Assembly (NCBI GenBank): GCA_946407065.1 | Contig: CAMJMQ010000009.1 | Coordinates: 1-64,000, forward strand | Direction: 5' to 3' | DNA length: 64,000 nt | Source: an uncultured Clostridia bacterium | GTDB taxonomy: Bacteria; Bacillota; Clostridia; Oscillospirales; Acutalibacteraceae | Shown: positions 41,824 through 51,756 of the stretch, piece after piece | Layout of the letters: each line of letters begins with the position of its first letter | How positions within the stretch are numbered: position 1 is the stretch's first letter | Position numbers and translations under genes: made by a program | The notes under the pieces: generated by a model | Databases searched by the model: none | Told to the model about the DNA's origin: nothing | What the model saw: only the letters and a program-made list of their open reading frames with translations

Positions 41824-42660
41824 TTATCTTCCCGAAAAAATACGCATTGCTTTTTCAGCGTCAGCCTCCATAGCCTTCTCTGCAGCCAGAGCTAAATCGT
41901 GGAAGAAAGTTACATTCTCGCGTTCCAGCAAATCGCAAACAGCGTTTACACCCTCTTTTGACATATAGCTGTAGTAGTTGATTTTTCTGAGACCGTTTTT
42001 GATTCCCATCCGATAATCTTCGGGACTGACGCCGCTGCCTCCGTGCATAACAAGAGGCAATCCGGTCTTCTCTGAAATTGTTTTTACAAGCTCCAAATCC
42101 AAAACCGGTTTCGATTTATAGATACCGTGCGCTGTACCGAAGCTGGGCGCAAAAACATCAATCCCGGTTTCATTGCAAAAGGCGACAGCTTCCTCAGGAT
42201 CTGTGTAAACAGGACCGGAGGCGATAAGCGATCCCCCCTCGCGCGAGGCAAGAGCGCCGAGTTCAGCTTCCACGCCGCAGTCATACTTTTTTGCCATTGC
42301 AACCGCTTTTTTCGTGTTGGCAAGATTTTCTTCATAGGGAAGTGTGCTTCCGTCATACATCACACCGGTAAATCCTATCTCCAGCGCTTGAGCCATATAA
42401 TCAAGCGTTTCACAATGATCCAGATGAACGCAAACAGGAACCTTTGCCTGCTGTGCCGCCGTTATCATCATTGGACCAATCCGATGAAGCGGCGATACGC
42501 TCTCATGAAGTTCAGCGTGGGCGATAATAACCGGAACATCCAACTTTTCGGCAGCGTTGATCACAGCATTGAGACATTCCAGATTCGGTGTGTTGAACGC
42601 CCCTACAGCGTTGCTTTTACCTTCGGCTATTTTTAAGATTTCAACCAAATTAACGAGCAT
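41824..42660 (-). CDS. Class II ketose-bisphosphate-type aldolase
   Basis: A 278-residue zinc aldolase of the FbaA/GatY family. Motifs: VGAFNTPNLECLNAV at the start, HLDHCETLDYMAQAL (catalytic Asp and Zn-ligand His), GVMYDGSTLPYEEN, EAELGALASREGG, APSFGTAHGIY (Zn-ligand His), and LVMHGGSGVSPEDYR with the phosphate-binding Gly-Ser. The family cleaves fructose- or tagatose-1,6-bisphosphate or a ketose-1-phosphate to dihydroxyacetone phosphate and an aldehyde. Being behind an isomerase and an FGGY kinase, it probably cleaves the phosphorylated ketose. AAGGAGAG lies seven bases before the ATG, and the kinase stop is 12 bases upstream. Confidence 0.92.
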   Translation of the reverse strand: MLVNLVEILKIAEGKSNAVGAFNTPNLECLNAVINAAEKLDVPVIIAHAELHESVSPLHRIGPMMITAAQQAKVPVCVHLDHCETLDYMAQALEIGFTGVMYDGSTLPYEENLANTKKAVAMAKKYDCGVEAELGALASREGGSLIASGPVYTDPEEAVAFCNETGIDVFAPSFGTAHGIYKSKPVLDLELVKTISEKTGLPLVMHGGSGVSPEDYRMGIKNGLRKINYYSYMSKEGVNAVCDLLERENVTFFHDLALAAEKAMEADAEKAMRIFSGR

Positions 42661-42672
42661 ATTTATCTCTCC

Positions 42673-44133
42673 TTATACCAACGGGCGGACAGCAGCATAT
42701 ACTTTCCTGTACCGCTCATAGATTTCCATATATTTTTGATGCATCTGTAATCGGGGCATAAAGGTTTCTGTCTCTTTTACCATATGTGTCGCCGCATCGC
42801 TTAGATCTGTAAATATCCCTACGGCGATTCCGGTCATCATCGCAGAACCCACTGTTCCGGCGTTTACCGTTTTCAATGCTGTTATGGGTTTGTTTAATAT
42901 ATCAGCCTTCATCTGCATCCATACCTTTGAGTGAGCCCCGCCGCCGGTTGCATTGAGTTTTGTGAAGCTAATACCGGACTTTCGCATAGCATCATAGTTC
43001 AGTCGCATCTCATATGCGACGCCTTCCATACATGCGCGGTATATTTCAGCAGGAGTAGTTGAGGTCGTTAGTCCGAGAATTGCTCCCTTAGAGCCTGTAT
43101 CCATATATGGTGTTGCTGCTCCGGCAAAGTGCGGCAGTACCAGCAAACCGGTCGGCTCGTCCTCGCTATATGCAGCCTCCATGGTCTCATTTGTTTCCCC
43201 TTTGCCGAAGGTATCCATACACCACTGTATCAGCGCTCCGCCGGTATAGGAAAAAGCGTATGCCACATATTTACCCGGCAGCACATACGGCACAACAGAA
43301 AAATTGTTTCGGCTCATATCCTTGACGTCAGGGAGACTGTCATAGATTGGAGTCAAACACTCTACCGTCCCTGCGCCATCCACTGCGACTGATTCATCAA
43401 AAGCGCCTGCGCCGATGGCGGCAGATATCTGATCGTGACTGACCGATACAATGATACAATCTTTGTTCAATCCTGTCCGCAGAGCAGCAGCAAGCGTGAT
43501 TGCACCTGCGCTCGTACCTGTAGGGACAGGTTTACTCATCAGCGATATATCAATCCCTGCAGCATCGAAGATTTCTTTGCTCCATGATAAATAGGATATG
43601 TCAAATGCCATAGTACGCGTTGCAAGGGAATAGTCAATCTGAGCTTTCCCGGTCAGGTGCCAAACGACAAAGTCCTCGATCAAATGAATGCGCTTTGCTG
43701 CTGCGTACACTTCCGGCAAATGCGCTTTCACCCACATTATTTTTGAAATCGAATACATCTCATGCGGCGCCAGCCCTGTGATTTGAGCAATACGACCTGA
43801 GCCAAGCTTCTTAACCAGTACCGCGCACTCTTCGGCACCTCTGGGATCGGTGTAGAGCATAGCGTTGTGAAGAGGCTCCCCCGATTCGTTTGTCATAACG
43901 AAGGTTTCACCAAAGCTTGTGACGCCGATACCCCCGATATCAGCGTATCGCTGAGCCATTTCTTCAATAACTTCATAAACGCTTTCCATCATAGCGGATA
44001 AATCGATTTCATGCCCGCTGAGTGCGCGCCGTACAGGATAATCCCGATATGCATTATTCAGATAAACGCCGTTCTCATCGAACACCGTAAGTTTACATCC
44101 TGTAGTACCAATATCTAATCCGGCGATCTTCAT
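42673..44133 (-). CDS. FGGY-family carbohydrate kinase
   Basis: A 486-residue sugar kinase. The actin-fold N-terminal half begins with the phosphate-1 motif MKIAGLDIGTTGCKLTVFD. Further motifs are IGGIGVTSFGET, DPRGAEEC, and the second-half SHDQISAAIGAGAFDES, VDGAGTVECLTP, and ATGGGAHSKVWMQMKADILNKPI (adenosine motif). The best resemblance is to xylulokinase-like members, but substrate specificity in FGGY kinases cannot be assigned by eye. It should phosphorylate the ketose formed by the isomerase encoded directly upstream (three-base gap). AAGGGGTGAG is the ribosome site. Confidence 0.93.
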   Translation of the reverse strand: MKIAGLDIGTTGCKLTVFDENGVYLNNAYRDYPVRRALSGHEIDLSAMMESVYEVIEEMAQRYADIGGIGVTSFGETFVMTNESGEPLHNAMLYTDPRGAEECAVLVKKLGSGRIAQITGLAPHEMYSISKIMWVKAHLPEVYAAAKRIHLIEDFVVWHLTGKAQIDYSLATRTMAFDISYLSWSKEIFDAAGIDISLMSKPVPTGTSAGAITLAAALRTGLNKDCIIVSVSHDQISAAIGAGAFDESVAVDGAGTVECLTPIYDSLPDVKDMSRNNFSVVPYVLPGKYVAYAFSYTGGALIQWCMDTFGKGETNETMEAAYSEDEPTGLLVLPHFAGAATPYMDTGSKGAILGLTTSTTPAEIYRACMEGVAYEMRLNYDAMRKSGISFTKLNATGGGAHSKVWMQMKADILNKPITALKTVNAGTVGSAMMTGIAVGIFTDLSDAATHMVKETETFMPRLQMHQKYMEIYERYRKVYAAVRPLV

Positions 44134-44136
44134 AAC

Positions 44137-45546
44137 TCACCCCTTATCAATATCTACCCAATCGTAATGGAGATAAGTGGTAAACGCCTCTTTTAAAATC
44201 TCCTTCATATGTCCTACTCCGATACTGGTATGGTGCTTAAATCCGCCGCGTGCCAGACGAATGAGCTTATTTTCCATATCCGGTATCTTACAAACGCCCG
44301 CACAGCCGAAGAAGCTGTCCTCAATCGGATCTGTGGTAAACTCTGCTTCGGAAGCATATACGATGATTTTACCATCCTTTGTCTGACAGTTTGAGATAGT
44401 GGTCGGAAACGCCTTGATCCGCCCCTCGTTACTTCCCCATCCTGAACCGGGATCGGTTTTGTCGAACATCTTGTGATTCGTGACAGTGCCCTTTCCTGTC
44501 ATGAGACTCTGTGCAACAGGACCACAGTGAAACAGGATAACCTTATCCTCCTCATCACCGTAATTGTTGTTCCAGTCCAGAACAGCAGTTGGCATTTCAC
44601 TCGCAAGACTCATTGCGCGCATCGTGATTGCGGAACACATATCGATTTCACATGAAGCGGCAATCCCTCTGTCGTTCAATTCGCTCAACAATACGCAGGG
44701 GCAGATACGAAGGATTTGTTCCATCTCATTCCAGCATCGAAGTGCCAGCGCATCGAGATGATATTCCTCAATATAGCCGTCAATCGCAACAGAAACCTTT
44801 GCAAGAGTATTTTTATTTCTCTCGGGAACTCTGCTGAAATCGGTGTAGTTCTCCAGTTGTTCCTTTTTCTTGATGACCTTTGGATCGTCATCTGCCATAT
44901 TCTGCACTTTATAGAAGAGTTCGCTCAAGTCGAAGCTCTCCACGTTAATGCCGTGCTTCTGCATAGCGACCTCATCAAAACGAGTGGTCTTGAAAGCAGT
45001 TGTACGAGCTCCGATGCAACCAAGATTAAAACGCTTCATGCCGTTAACTACACGACAGATGGCTGCAAAATCTCGTAGGTTCTCCCGGAATTTCGGACTA
45101 AGGGGGTGTACGACATGCGGCTTAAGAACGGTGAAGGGAACCTCATACTGTGTGAATACATCGGTGACAGAGAATTTACCGCAAAAGGCGTCGCGCCTGT
45201 GTTGGAAGTCCATTTTACCAATCTCGTCGGGATAAGCCTGCATTAAAATAGGCACTCCCGCATCCTGCAAAGCTGTAATAGCTCCGTTCTCGTCAGCAAA
45301 GATGGGCATGGAGAATATCACGCCGTCGTATTCTCCCTCGTGCTGTTTGAGCCACTTGGCATAGAGCAAACCCTCGTCTCTCGTCTCGATGCCGCCGTAG
45401 CGTGTAAGGTCTGCATCCATCGCTATGTAATCATAGCCTGCTTCAGTAACGGCCTTTATCATGTCCTCTCGAGCACCATAGATCAGTTCTCCGGGCATAA
45501 AGCCGCGGTTACAAAATGCTAAAGCAAAAGTCATTTTCTTATCCAT
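44137..45546 (-). CDS. L-fucose/L-arabinose isomerase family sugar isomerase
   Basis: A 469-residue protein. Recognisable features of this metal-dependent aldose-ketose isomerase group are the N-terminal Rossmann-like part (MTFALAFCNRGFMPGELI), VVNGMKRFNLGCIGARTTAF, ALALRCWNEMEQILRICPCVLLSELNDRG (Glu/metal region), EIDMCSAITMRAMSLA, LFHCGPVAQSLM, and GGFKHHTSIGVGHMKEIL with a His pair. The likely reaction is isomerisation of an aldohexose or 6-deoxyhexose to its ketose. A second isomerase of the same broad group at 53160 serves the rha-like operon, so the two may act on different sugars. GGAGGT lies seven bases before the ATG. Confidence 0.85.
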   Translation of the reverse strand: MDKKMTFALAFCNRGFMPGELIYGAREDMIKAVTEAGYDYIAMDADLTRYGGIETRDEGLLYAKWLKQHEGEYDGVIFSMPIFADENGAITALQDAGVPILMQAYPDEIGKMDFQHRRDAFCGKFSVTDVFTQYEVPFTVLKPHVVHPLSPKFRENLRDFAAICRVVNGMKRFNLGCIGARTTAFKTTRFDEVAMQKHGINVESFDLSELFYKVQNMADDDPKVIKKKEQLENYTDFSRVPERNKNTLAKVSVAIDGYIEEYHLDALALRCWNEMEQILRICPCVLLSELNDRGIAASCEIDMCSAITMRAMSLASEMPTAVLDWNNNYGDEEDKVILFHCGPVAQSLMTGKGTVTNHKMFDKTDPGSGWGSNEGRIKAFPTTISNCQTKDGKIIVYASEAEFTTDPIEDSFFGCAGVCKIPDMENKLIRLARGGFKHHTSIGVGHMKEILKEAFTTYLHYDWVDIDKG

Positions 45547-45548
45547 TT

Positions 45549-46532
45549 TTATACCTCCGAAAAAGTTATTTTAACTGTGTTATTCATTGACTGAAACGCT
45601 TTGAGTGTAACAAGCGATCCGTTTTTGCGCTCTTCGTGCCGTCCCATAATATAGCAGTTCGTCGGTTCCAACCCAAGAACGTAATCACCGCTCGCCATGC
45701 TGCGCCACTCAGATAAGATCGGCAGGGTGTCTCCCGACCAGCACATATCCATTTTTATTCCAAGCTCCGGGTTCTCCAAACATGCTGTATAATCCTTCTG
45801 CATTTTATGAAAGAATACACGCTCTTCTTCGTTATCGACCGGTTTGTCAAAGACACAAGAGCGCTCTAAGCCACTTGCTGCAAATTCTGTTCGGGGGATG
45901 ATCTCTCTGCTATCGGGTAGCTTCAGCTGAGCTCTTTCACTCAACAGCGGATAGCCAAAGTTGCAGTGGTAAATCATCATGATTTCCTCATTCTTCGAAC
46001 TGAGATTTGATATGGTATCATTCACGACTACTGTTGATCCAAAAACCGGGATCCGAAGTATGCGCTTGACCTCTAAATTGTGTCCGAACAGAGCCGTCTC
46101 ACGGATCGTACCGCTGACAATGATCTCTTTATCCTTGATTTCAGCACACACCTGCTCTGCCGCTATACTGTGGTATCTCCCGTGAAGCGGATGCCATTCC
46201 TCGCCATCACGGTTCGCAGGCCCGGCAGAACGAAGTCCGCAAGTGTAAAGCAATCCACCGGGGAATGTATTGACAAACTCGTTTTCGTAAGGGTGAAAGA
46301 CTGCAGGACTGTCGTAACCATTCTTACTCAGCCAGCTCATGTTGACGCCTTTATAGCGGCACTGTCCTATATCCAATCCTAAATCGGGAAGAATATCCAG
46401 CTCCAATCCATCAGCGGTTTTTATTTCAATTATCTGTGTACCTCTTGCTTTGCCTTCTTCTATTTTGATGCGCCTGAGCGTGATCAATTGTGAGGGATTT
46501 CCAATATATCCTTGCTTTATCAATTTGTCCAT
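45549..46532 (-). CDS. DUF4432 aldose-1-epimerase-like protein
   Basis: A 327-residue protein of the galactose-mutarotase fold (DUF4432 group). Visible features: LELDILPDLGLDIGQCRYKGVNMSWLS near the N-terminus, ENEFVNTFPGGLLYTCGLRSAG, LHGRYHSIAAEQV, MIYHCNFGYPLLSE and LGLEPTNCYIMGRHEERK. The His and Glu residues in HGRYH and GLEPTN are in positions typical of mutarotases. It probably interconverts the anomers of the sugar that the downstream isomerase uses, or a related acid. It is the first enzyme gene of the minus-strand operon. AGAGGAC is the ribosome site. Confidence 0.85.
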   Translation of the reverse strand: MDKLIKQGYIGNPSQLITLRRIKIEEGKARGTQIIEIKTADGLELDILPDLGLDIGQCRYKGVNMSWLSKNGYDSPAVFHPYENEFVNTFPGGLLYTCGLRSAGPANRDGEEWHPLHGRYHSIAAEQVCAEIKDKEIIVSGTIRETALFGHNLEVKRILRIPVFGSTVVVNDTISNLSSKNEEIMMIYHCNFGYPLLSERAQLKLPDSREIIPRTEFAASGLERSCVFDKPVDNEEERVFFHKMQKDYTACLENPELGIKMDMCWSGDTLPILSEWRSMASGDYVLGLEPTNCYIMGRHEERKNGSLVTLKAFQSMNNTVKITFSEV

Positions 46533-46560
46533 TATTATGTCCTCTTGTTTTTGTTAATGA

Positions 46561-46602
46561 ACAACAGAGTGCTTCTCACCGTTGCGAGAAACACTCTGTT
46601 GT
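46561..46602. other. Long hairpin between the surface protein gene and the epimerase operon
   Basis: ACAACAGAGTGCTTCTC and GAGAAACACTCTGTTGT pair nearly perfectly. There is no T run on either side, so it is not a typical terminator. It could protect or process a transcript that runs from the repeat protein gene into the sugar operon. No separate promoter for the operon was certain. Confidence 0.5.
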
Positions 46603-46661
46603 CATCAGGCTGTTATTCGCCTTGTATTATTATGATTTAAGTTCCGATGATTTGCCATCAG

Positions 46662-49600
46662 TTAAGTTGATTGGTTGTTAACCTCTTCTGTGCAATTCTC
46701 AGAAGGAGCATCAGTCGGAGCTTTGTTTTCATCTTCCTTTTCCTCAATTTTTGAAGGTTCGGTAGGAAGATCGGTATCGACCATTACTTCCGTGGGATCG
46801 GTCGAATTCTCTGTTGATTTCTCAGAAGTCGAGCCTTGATTTGTGTCCCCTGTCGCCTGCACAGTGGGGAGGATCTCCTTTTCGGTAACCGTCTTCTTAA
46901 GCAAGGTAACAGAGACAGAGTTGATTTCAGTAGATATCGTCACCTTGTATCCACTACCGGATTTCACGATCTTTGTTATCGGGTTTCCCTTTCCGGGCGC
47001 CCCCATCGCTGTATACTCGAGCTTCTTTTCCGTATTCGCAGCAGCGATCTTGCCGTCTTTTCCAATCGAATAGCTATCAGTCAAGCTGTAGGTGATCGGG
47101 ATATTCAAGCCCATAGCACTCAATGTACCTTTACCTTTTGCTGTGAAGGTCATTTTATCGGTGTCAAAGGTGATTTCCTCACTTGTCGGCTTGTAAGTCA
47201 TACCCGTTGCTTCAGTGGGTTCTTCAGCTTCGGTGGGTTCTTCTGTCTCAGTAGGTTCTTCTGCTTCAGTTGCATCAACAGACTCAGAAATAATCTCCGA
47301 TTTAGAGACCGTTCCCTCACAGAGGGTGATCGTTTGACCGTTGACGGTAGTCTTAACCGTTACTTTATAGCTGTCGCCATCCTTTGTAATATCGGTTTCG
47401 GGTTTTGCGGTCGCCTCCTGTGATTGTCCGAACAGGGTAACAGTGTAACGAAGCGCGTTATCTGTGTTTGAAGCTGTGACTACATCATCTTCAACAGTAT
47501 AGGTGTCTGCCATATTGAATGTCAGATCAGCGTCCATACCGCCCATCGAGAATTTTCCTGCGCCGGAAACGGAGAACGCTCCGTAGTCCTTCATAAAGGT
47601 GATAACCGTCTTGCTTTCATCCGGGGTGTAAGGACTTTCCGCTTCATCCTTGATGATCTCATCGGCATCCACCATAGCTTCGCAAAGAACAATCTTCTGG
47701 TCGTTAACCGTTGTAGAAACTGTAACTTTGTATTGATCTCCGTCTTTCACGATTGTTGTCTCGGGATTCGCCTTGGATTCCTGCGACTGTCCAAACATTG
47801 TTACCGTATAGGTGAGCGAAACAGGAGTGTTAGTCACAGAAACTGTTCCGTCCTGATTCACCTTGTAAGTGTCTGCCAGAGAGAAGGTAAGATCGGCGTC
47901 TATTCCGCTGACTGAGAATTTGCCCGCGCCTGAAACGCTGAACATATCATAATCCTTTACAAAGGTCACCTTTGTCTTGCTGTTATCGGGTGTATAAGGA
48001 TTTGCCGGGGTTTCTTCTTTAATCACGTCCTCAGCTTTAACGGTACCCTCGCAGAGGGTGATCGTTTGACCGTTGACGGTAGTCTTAACCGTTACTTTAT
48101 AGTTGTCGCCATCCTTAGTAATATCGGTTTCGGGTTTTGCGGTCGCCTCCTGTGATTGTCCGAACAGGGTGACAGTGTAATGAAGCGCGTTATCTGTGTT
48201 TGCGGCTGTGACTACATCATCTTCAACAGTATAGGTGTCTGCCATATTGAATGTCAGATCAGCGTCCATACCGCCCATCGAGAATTTTCCTGCGCCGGAA
48301 ACGGAGAACGCTCCGTAGTCCTTCATAAAGGTGATAACCGTCTTGCTTTCATCCGGGGTGTAAGGACTTTCCGCTTCATCCTTGATGATCTCATCGGCAT
48401 CCACCATAGCTTCGCAAAGAACAATCTTCTGGTCGTTAACCGTTGTAGAAACTGTAACTTTGTATTGATCTCCGTCTTTCACGATTGTTGTCTCGGGATT
48501 CGCCTTGGATTCCTGCGACTGTCCAAACATTGTTACCGTATAGGTGAGCGAAACAGGAGTGTTAGTCACAGAAACTGTTCCGTCCTGATTCACCTTGTAA
48601 GTGTCTGCCAGAGAGAAGGTAAGATCGGCGTCTATTCCGCTGACTGAGAATTTGCCCGCGCCTGAAACGCTGAACATATCATAATCCTTTACAAAGGTCA
48701 CCTTTGTCTTGCTGTTATCGGGTGTATAAGGATTTGCCGGGGTTTCTTCTTTAATCACGTCCTCAGCTTTAACGGTACCCTCGCAGAGGGTGATCGTTTG
48801 ACCGTTGACGGTAGTCTTAACCGTTACTTTATAGTTGTCGCCATCCTTAGTAATATCGGTTTCGGGTTTTGCGGTCGCCTCCTGTGATTGTCCGAACAGG
48901 GTGACAGTGTAATGAAGCGCGTTATCTGTGTTTGCGGCTGTGACTACATCATCTTCAACAGTATAGGTGTCTGCCATATTGAATGTCAGATCAGCGTCCA
49001 TACCGCCCATCGAGAATTTTCCTGCGCCGGAAACGGAGAACGCTCCGTAGTCCTTCATAAAGGTGATAACCGTCTTGCTTTCATCCGGGGTGTAAGGACT
49101 TTCCGCTTCATCCTTGATGATCTCATCGGCATCCACCATAGCTTCGCAAAGAACAATCTTCTGGTCGTTAACCGTTGTAGAAACTGTAACTTTGTATTGA
49201 TCTCCGTCTTTCACGATTGTTGTCTCGGGATTCGCCTTGGATTCCTGCGACTGTCCAAACATTGTTACCGTATAGGTGAGCGAAACAGGAGTGTTAGTCA
49301 CAGAAACTGTTCCGTCCTGATTCACCTTGTAAGTGTCTGCAAGAGAGAAGGTAAGATCGGCGTCTATTCCGCTGACTGAGAATTTGCCTGCGCCCGAAAC
49401 GCTGAACATATCATAATCCTTTACAAAGGTTACCTTCGTCTTGCTGCTATCGGGTGTATAAGGGCTCTCCTGCGGCTCTGTAGCAGGCTGGGTAGGAGCT
49501 TCAGTCGGCGCTTCTGTAGCAGACTGGGTAGGAGCTTCAGTCGGTGCTTCTGTAGCAGGCTGGGTGGGAGTTTCAGTCGAATCGCTGTAGCTACTGAGGT

Positions 49601-51434
49601 CTATGCCAAGTGTTTTTGCCTGTGCCTGAGTCATGGTATAAACAGATAACGGATTACCTTCTGACCACATAGTGATTGTTAAAGCGTTTTCCCCCTTTTG
49701 CACTGTAAAGGAAATATCAAAACTACCTTCCGTTGATTTAGCCAAATCATGAAGAGCAGTAATCTTTAACCGTGCGTTGGAAAGGCTCAATTTATTACTT
49801 GCAGTACTGTAAGCAGCGGGACCGTTTTCCAAAGAGTAGCCAGCTAATTCCATACCGGCATAGACGGTCTTGCCTTCAATGGTATATGTGCCCTTGCCCG
49901 CATCGAACAACAGATTTATTCCGCTTTCCGACTCAAGCAGTACAGTTCCGGCAGCCTCTGTAGGTTTCTCGGTTGGTTTTTGAGGAACAATCGGCTTGAC
50001 GGGTGCCTGCGTTTCGGGGACAGTTGCGGGTTTATCTCCCTCAAGTCCATAATTCTTTTGAATATCTGTTATATCTGAAGCCGAGAGCGTTATAGAACCC
50101 ACATAATAATTCTGAGAATTTGCATATGCATTGAAGGTAATTTTGTAACCATTGCCTGACTTCGTACATGAAGTGTTGTTGGATGCTCCAAAACTAAGAC
50201 TCTGTCCACCATAGGACAAATAGCATGACACCTGATTACCGGTACTCATTCTCAAATTTCCATTTCCGTCAATCGTATAGGTATCAGTCACCGTAACGCT
50301 GACAGGGTTGCCGTCGGCATAGACGGTTCCGCTCTGTGTATACTGGCCGTTACTGTAGAATGTAATGTCATAACCGTTACTTGAATAACTGAGAGGTTTT
50401 GCAGATGAGGACACTGCCGGCTGAGCAGGAGCAGCGTTTCCCCCGGAGCTTCCTCCGGAACTCTGTGTGCTTACAGCATCCTTCTTTTCTTCAACAACGG
50501 TGTCACCGGTAACGCCTTTTACGCCAAGCTTAGCTGCATCCTTTTCACCGATCTTGAAGGATGCAACCTCTATTTCACCTGCGCCGGTTTGAATAACAAA
50601 TCGGAGTTCTAAAAGACCGTCAACAATCTTTGCCGAGCATTTTGTTGGAGTCTCGACGTCAACTTTGCCATATTGTGCAAATATATCAGCATTCAAAGCG
50701 CCTGTTGCGTTCTCAGGCAAAACAAGCATGCCGTCCTTCACCGAATACTTCTCGCTGAGTGTATAAGTATAATCAACGGTTAATCCATCTCCGCTTTGTG
50801 TAAAGTAAGCAATCAGTTTAAAGGTTCCGTCGGGGAAGAATGAAATTTGGTTGCCGCCGCTCTTAACAGAAAGGAGCGCGCCTTCATCATTGAGCTGTGG
50901 CTGAGTGGGGGTCTCGGCCTTGTCCTTCTTTGCAGAACTCGGATCATCCTCACGAGAAGCTGCAGTAATACCCTCTACGCCCAGCTTATCCGCCTGTTCC
51001 TTTCCGAGAACAAAATGCGCAAGCTCATATGTATCGCTTTCGTTACTGGCTTCAAGATGGATGATCAAAGCACCATCCTCAACGTACGTTGAGATATCAC
51101 CCGCCAATTCAAAATCTCCAAAGGAGCTGTTGACCTTTACGTTCGGTTTTTTTTCATTCAAGATCAGTTCGCCGTTTGAAACCGAATAAGTCCCATTTGT
51201 ATCATAGTAGAAAGTATATCCTGTAATTTCTACATCGCCTTGTATTGCATATGTATTATCCGGGTAGAAAACGATGTTATCGCCGGTCTGGTTAACAGAC
51301 AACAGTGCGCCGGAAGCATCCAGCTCCTTAGGCTTATCGTTGCCAACGATTAATTTTACTACAAGGAATTCTGCCGCTAATATTACCAGAGCAATTACTA
51401 TAATCAGTATTCCGCGGCTTTTTTTCTTTTTCAT
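46662..51434 (-). CDS. Giant membrane-anchored tandem-repeat surface protein
   Basis: A 1590-residue protein. Lys-rich cytoplasmic end (MKKKKSRG), one membrane helix at residues 9-29 (ILIIVIALVILAAEFLVVKLI), and everything after it is expected outside. About eleven beta-rich units of roughly 100-125 residues follow, all on one pattern: a hydrophobic strand, a GxG turn, a DTY(T/K)V strand, a GQSQ turn and a YKVT strand. The first four are diverged; the next six are three near-identical 244-residue pairs; the last is diverged. Thr/Pro/Glu-rich spacers (APTEAPTQPATE) separate groups. There is no LPXTG motif or dockerin. It is preceded by a promoter of the AraC-linked set (51483-51525) and followed by the sugar operon. 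A glycan-binding or stalk function is inferred. Confidence 0.85.
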   Translation of the reverse strand: MKKKKSRGILIIVIALVILAAEFLVVKLIVGNDKPKELDASGALLSVNQTGDNIVFYPDNTYAIQGDVEITGYTFYYDTNGTYSVSNGELILNEKKPNVKVNSSFGDFELAGDISTYVEDGALIIHLEASNESDTYELAHFVLGKEQADKLGVEGITAASREDDPSSAKKDKAETPTQPQLNDEGALLSVKSGGNQISFFPDGTFKLIAYFTQSGDGLTVDYTYTLSEKYSVKDGMLVLPENATGALNADIFAQYGKVDVETPTKCSAKIVDGLLELRFVIQTGAGEIEVASFKIGEKDAAKLGVKGVTGDTVVEEKKDAVSTQSSGGSSGGNAAPAQPAVSSSAKPLSYSSNGYDITFYSNGQYTQSGTVYADGNPVSVTVTDTYTIDGNGNLRMSTGNQVSCYLSYGGQSLSFGASNNTSCTKSGNGYKITFNAYANSQNYYVGSITLSASDITDIQKNYGLEGDKPATVPETQAPVKPIVPQKPTEKPTEAAGTVLLESESGINLLFDAGKGTYTIEGKTVYAGMELAGYSLENGPAAYSTASNKLSLSNARLKITALHDLAKSTEGSFDISFTVQKGENALTITMWSEGNPLSVYTMTQAQAKTLGIDLSSYSDSTETPTQPATEAPTEAPTQSATEAPTEAPTQPATEPQESPYTPDSSKTKVTFVKDYDMFSVSGAGKFSVSGIDADLTFSLADTYKVNQDGTVSVTNTPVSLTYTVTMFGQSQESKANPETTIVKDGDQYKVTVSTTVNDQKIVLCEAMVDADEIIKDEAESPYTPDESKTVITFMKDYGAFSVSGAGKFSMGGMDADLTFNMADTYTVEDDVVTAANTDNALHYTVTLFGQSQEATAKPETDITKDGDNYKVTVKTTVNGQTITLCEGTVKAEDVIKEETPANPYTPDNSKTKVTFVKDYDMFSVSGAGKFSVSGIDADLTFSLADTYKVNQDGTVSVTNTPVSLTYTVTMFGQSQESKANPETTIVKDGDQYKVTVSTTVNDQKIVLCEAMVDADEIIKDEAESPYTPDESKTVITFMKDYGAFSVSGAGKFSMGGMDADLTFNMADTYTVEDDVVTAANTDNALHYTVTLFGQSQEATAKPETDITKDGDNYKVTVKTTVNGQTITLCEGTVKAEDVIKEETPANPYTPDNSKTKVTFVKDYDMFSVSGAGKFSVSGIDADLTFSLADTYKVNQDGTVSVTNTPVSLTYTVTMFGQSQESKANPETTIVKDGDQYKVTVSTTVNDQKIVLCEAMVDADEIIKDEAESPYTPDESKTVITFMKDYGAFSVSGAGKFSMGGMDADLTFNMADTYTVEDDVVTASNTDNALRYTVTLFGQSQEATAKPETDITKDGDSYKVTVKTTVNGQTITLCEGTVSKSEIISESVDATEAEEPTETEEPTEAEEPTEATGMTYKPTSEEITFDTDKMTFTAKGKGTLSAMGLNIPITYSLTDSYSIGKDGKIAAANTEKKLEYTAMGAPGKGNPITKIVKSGSGYKVTISTEINSVSVTLLKKTVTEKEILPTVQATGDTNQGSTSEKSTENSTDPTEVMVDTDLPTEPSKIEEKEDENKAPTDAPSENCTEEVNNQST
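47290..49467 (-). repeat. Three near-identical 732-bp tandem repeats
   Basis: A 732-base period is visible at the DNA level: for example the word GCTGTTATCGGGTGTATAAGG begins at 47979 and 48711, and a 163-codon frame on the other strand recurs at 48156 and 48888. Copies differ at only a few positions (the copy nearest 47300 differs the most). Each unit encodes two related domains of about 122 residues. Confidence 0.9.
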
Positions 51435-51482
51435 ACCGACTCCTCCTAAGATTTTTTAGAATAATCCTATTCTATACTTCTA

Positions 51483-51525
51483 ATTATAGCGAATAAAGCG
51501 AGGCAAAAAATACCTTTATTTTAGT
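51483..51525 (-). promoter_or_regulatory. AraC-type promoter of the repeat protein gene
   Basis: Minus strand: AAATAAAGGTATTTTTT centred near 51512, with TATAAT at 51488-51483. The GGTA to -10 distance is 26 bases, close to the 27 bases at the three sister promoters (51757, 55645, 58511). No good -35 box is present, which fits activator dependence. Confidence 0.65.
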
Positions 51526-51756
51526 TGTTTTATAGGTAATATATTACAACGAGAAATTTTATTGTTAAATATCACCGAAAGCATTGAGAAGAAGATTCGC
51601 CACACTTCACAGATGGAACCACACTTTATGGTATTCAAAGATTTCACAATAATTAACTTATAAAGTAAACGCCAAAAGGCTGATTTAGGGGTGACCATTC
51701 GATTTGTGCACATTCCACAATTCAGCATCTTCATATAATATTGAACCCATAAAACA

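Noticed and set aside
48156..49379. Repeated 163-codon plus-strand ORFs
   Set aside because: They are antisense shadows of the 732-base tandem repeats; their repetition only mirrors the real gene.
47290..49467. CRISPR-like periodicity
   Set aside because: The period is 732 bases, coding, with no short repeat/spacer structure and no cas genes.
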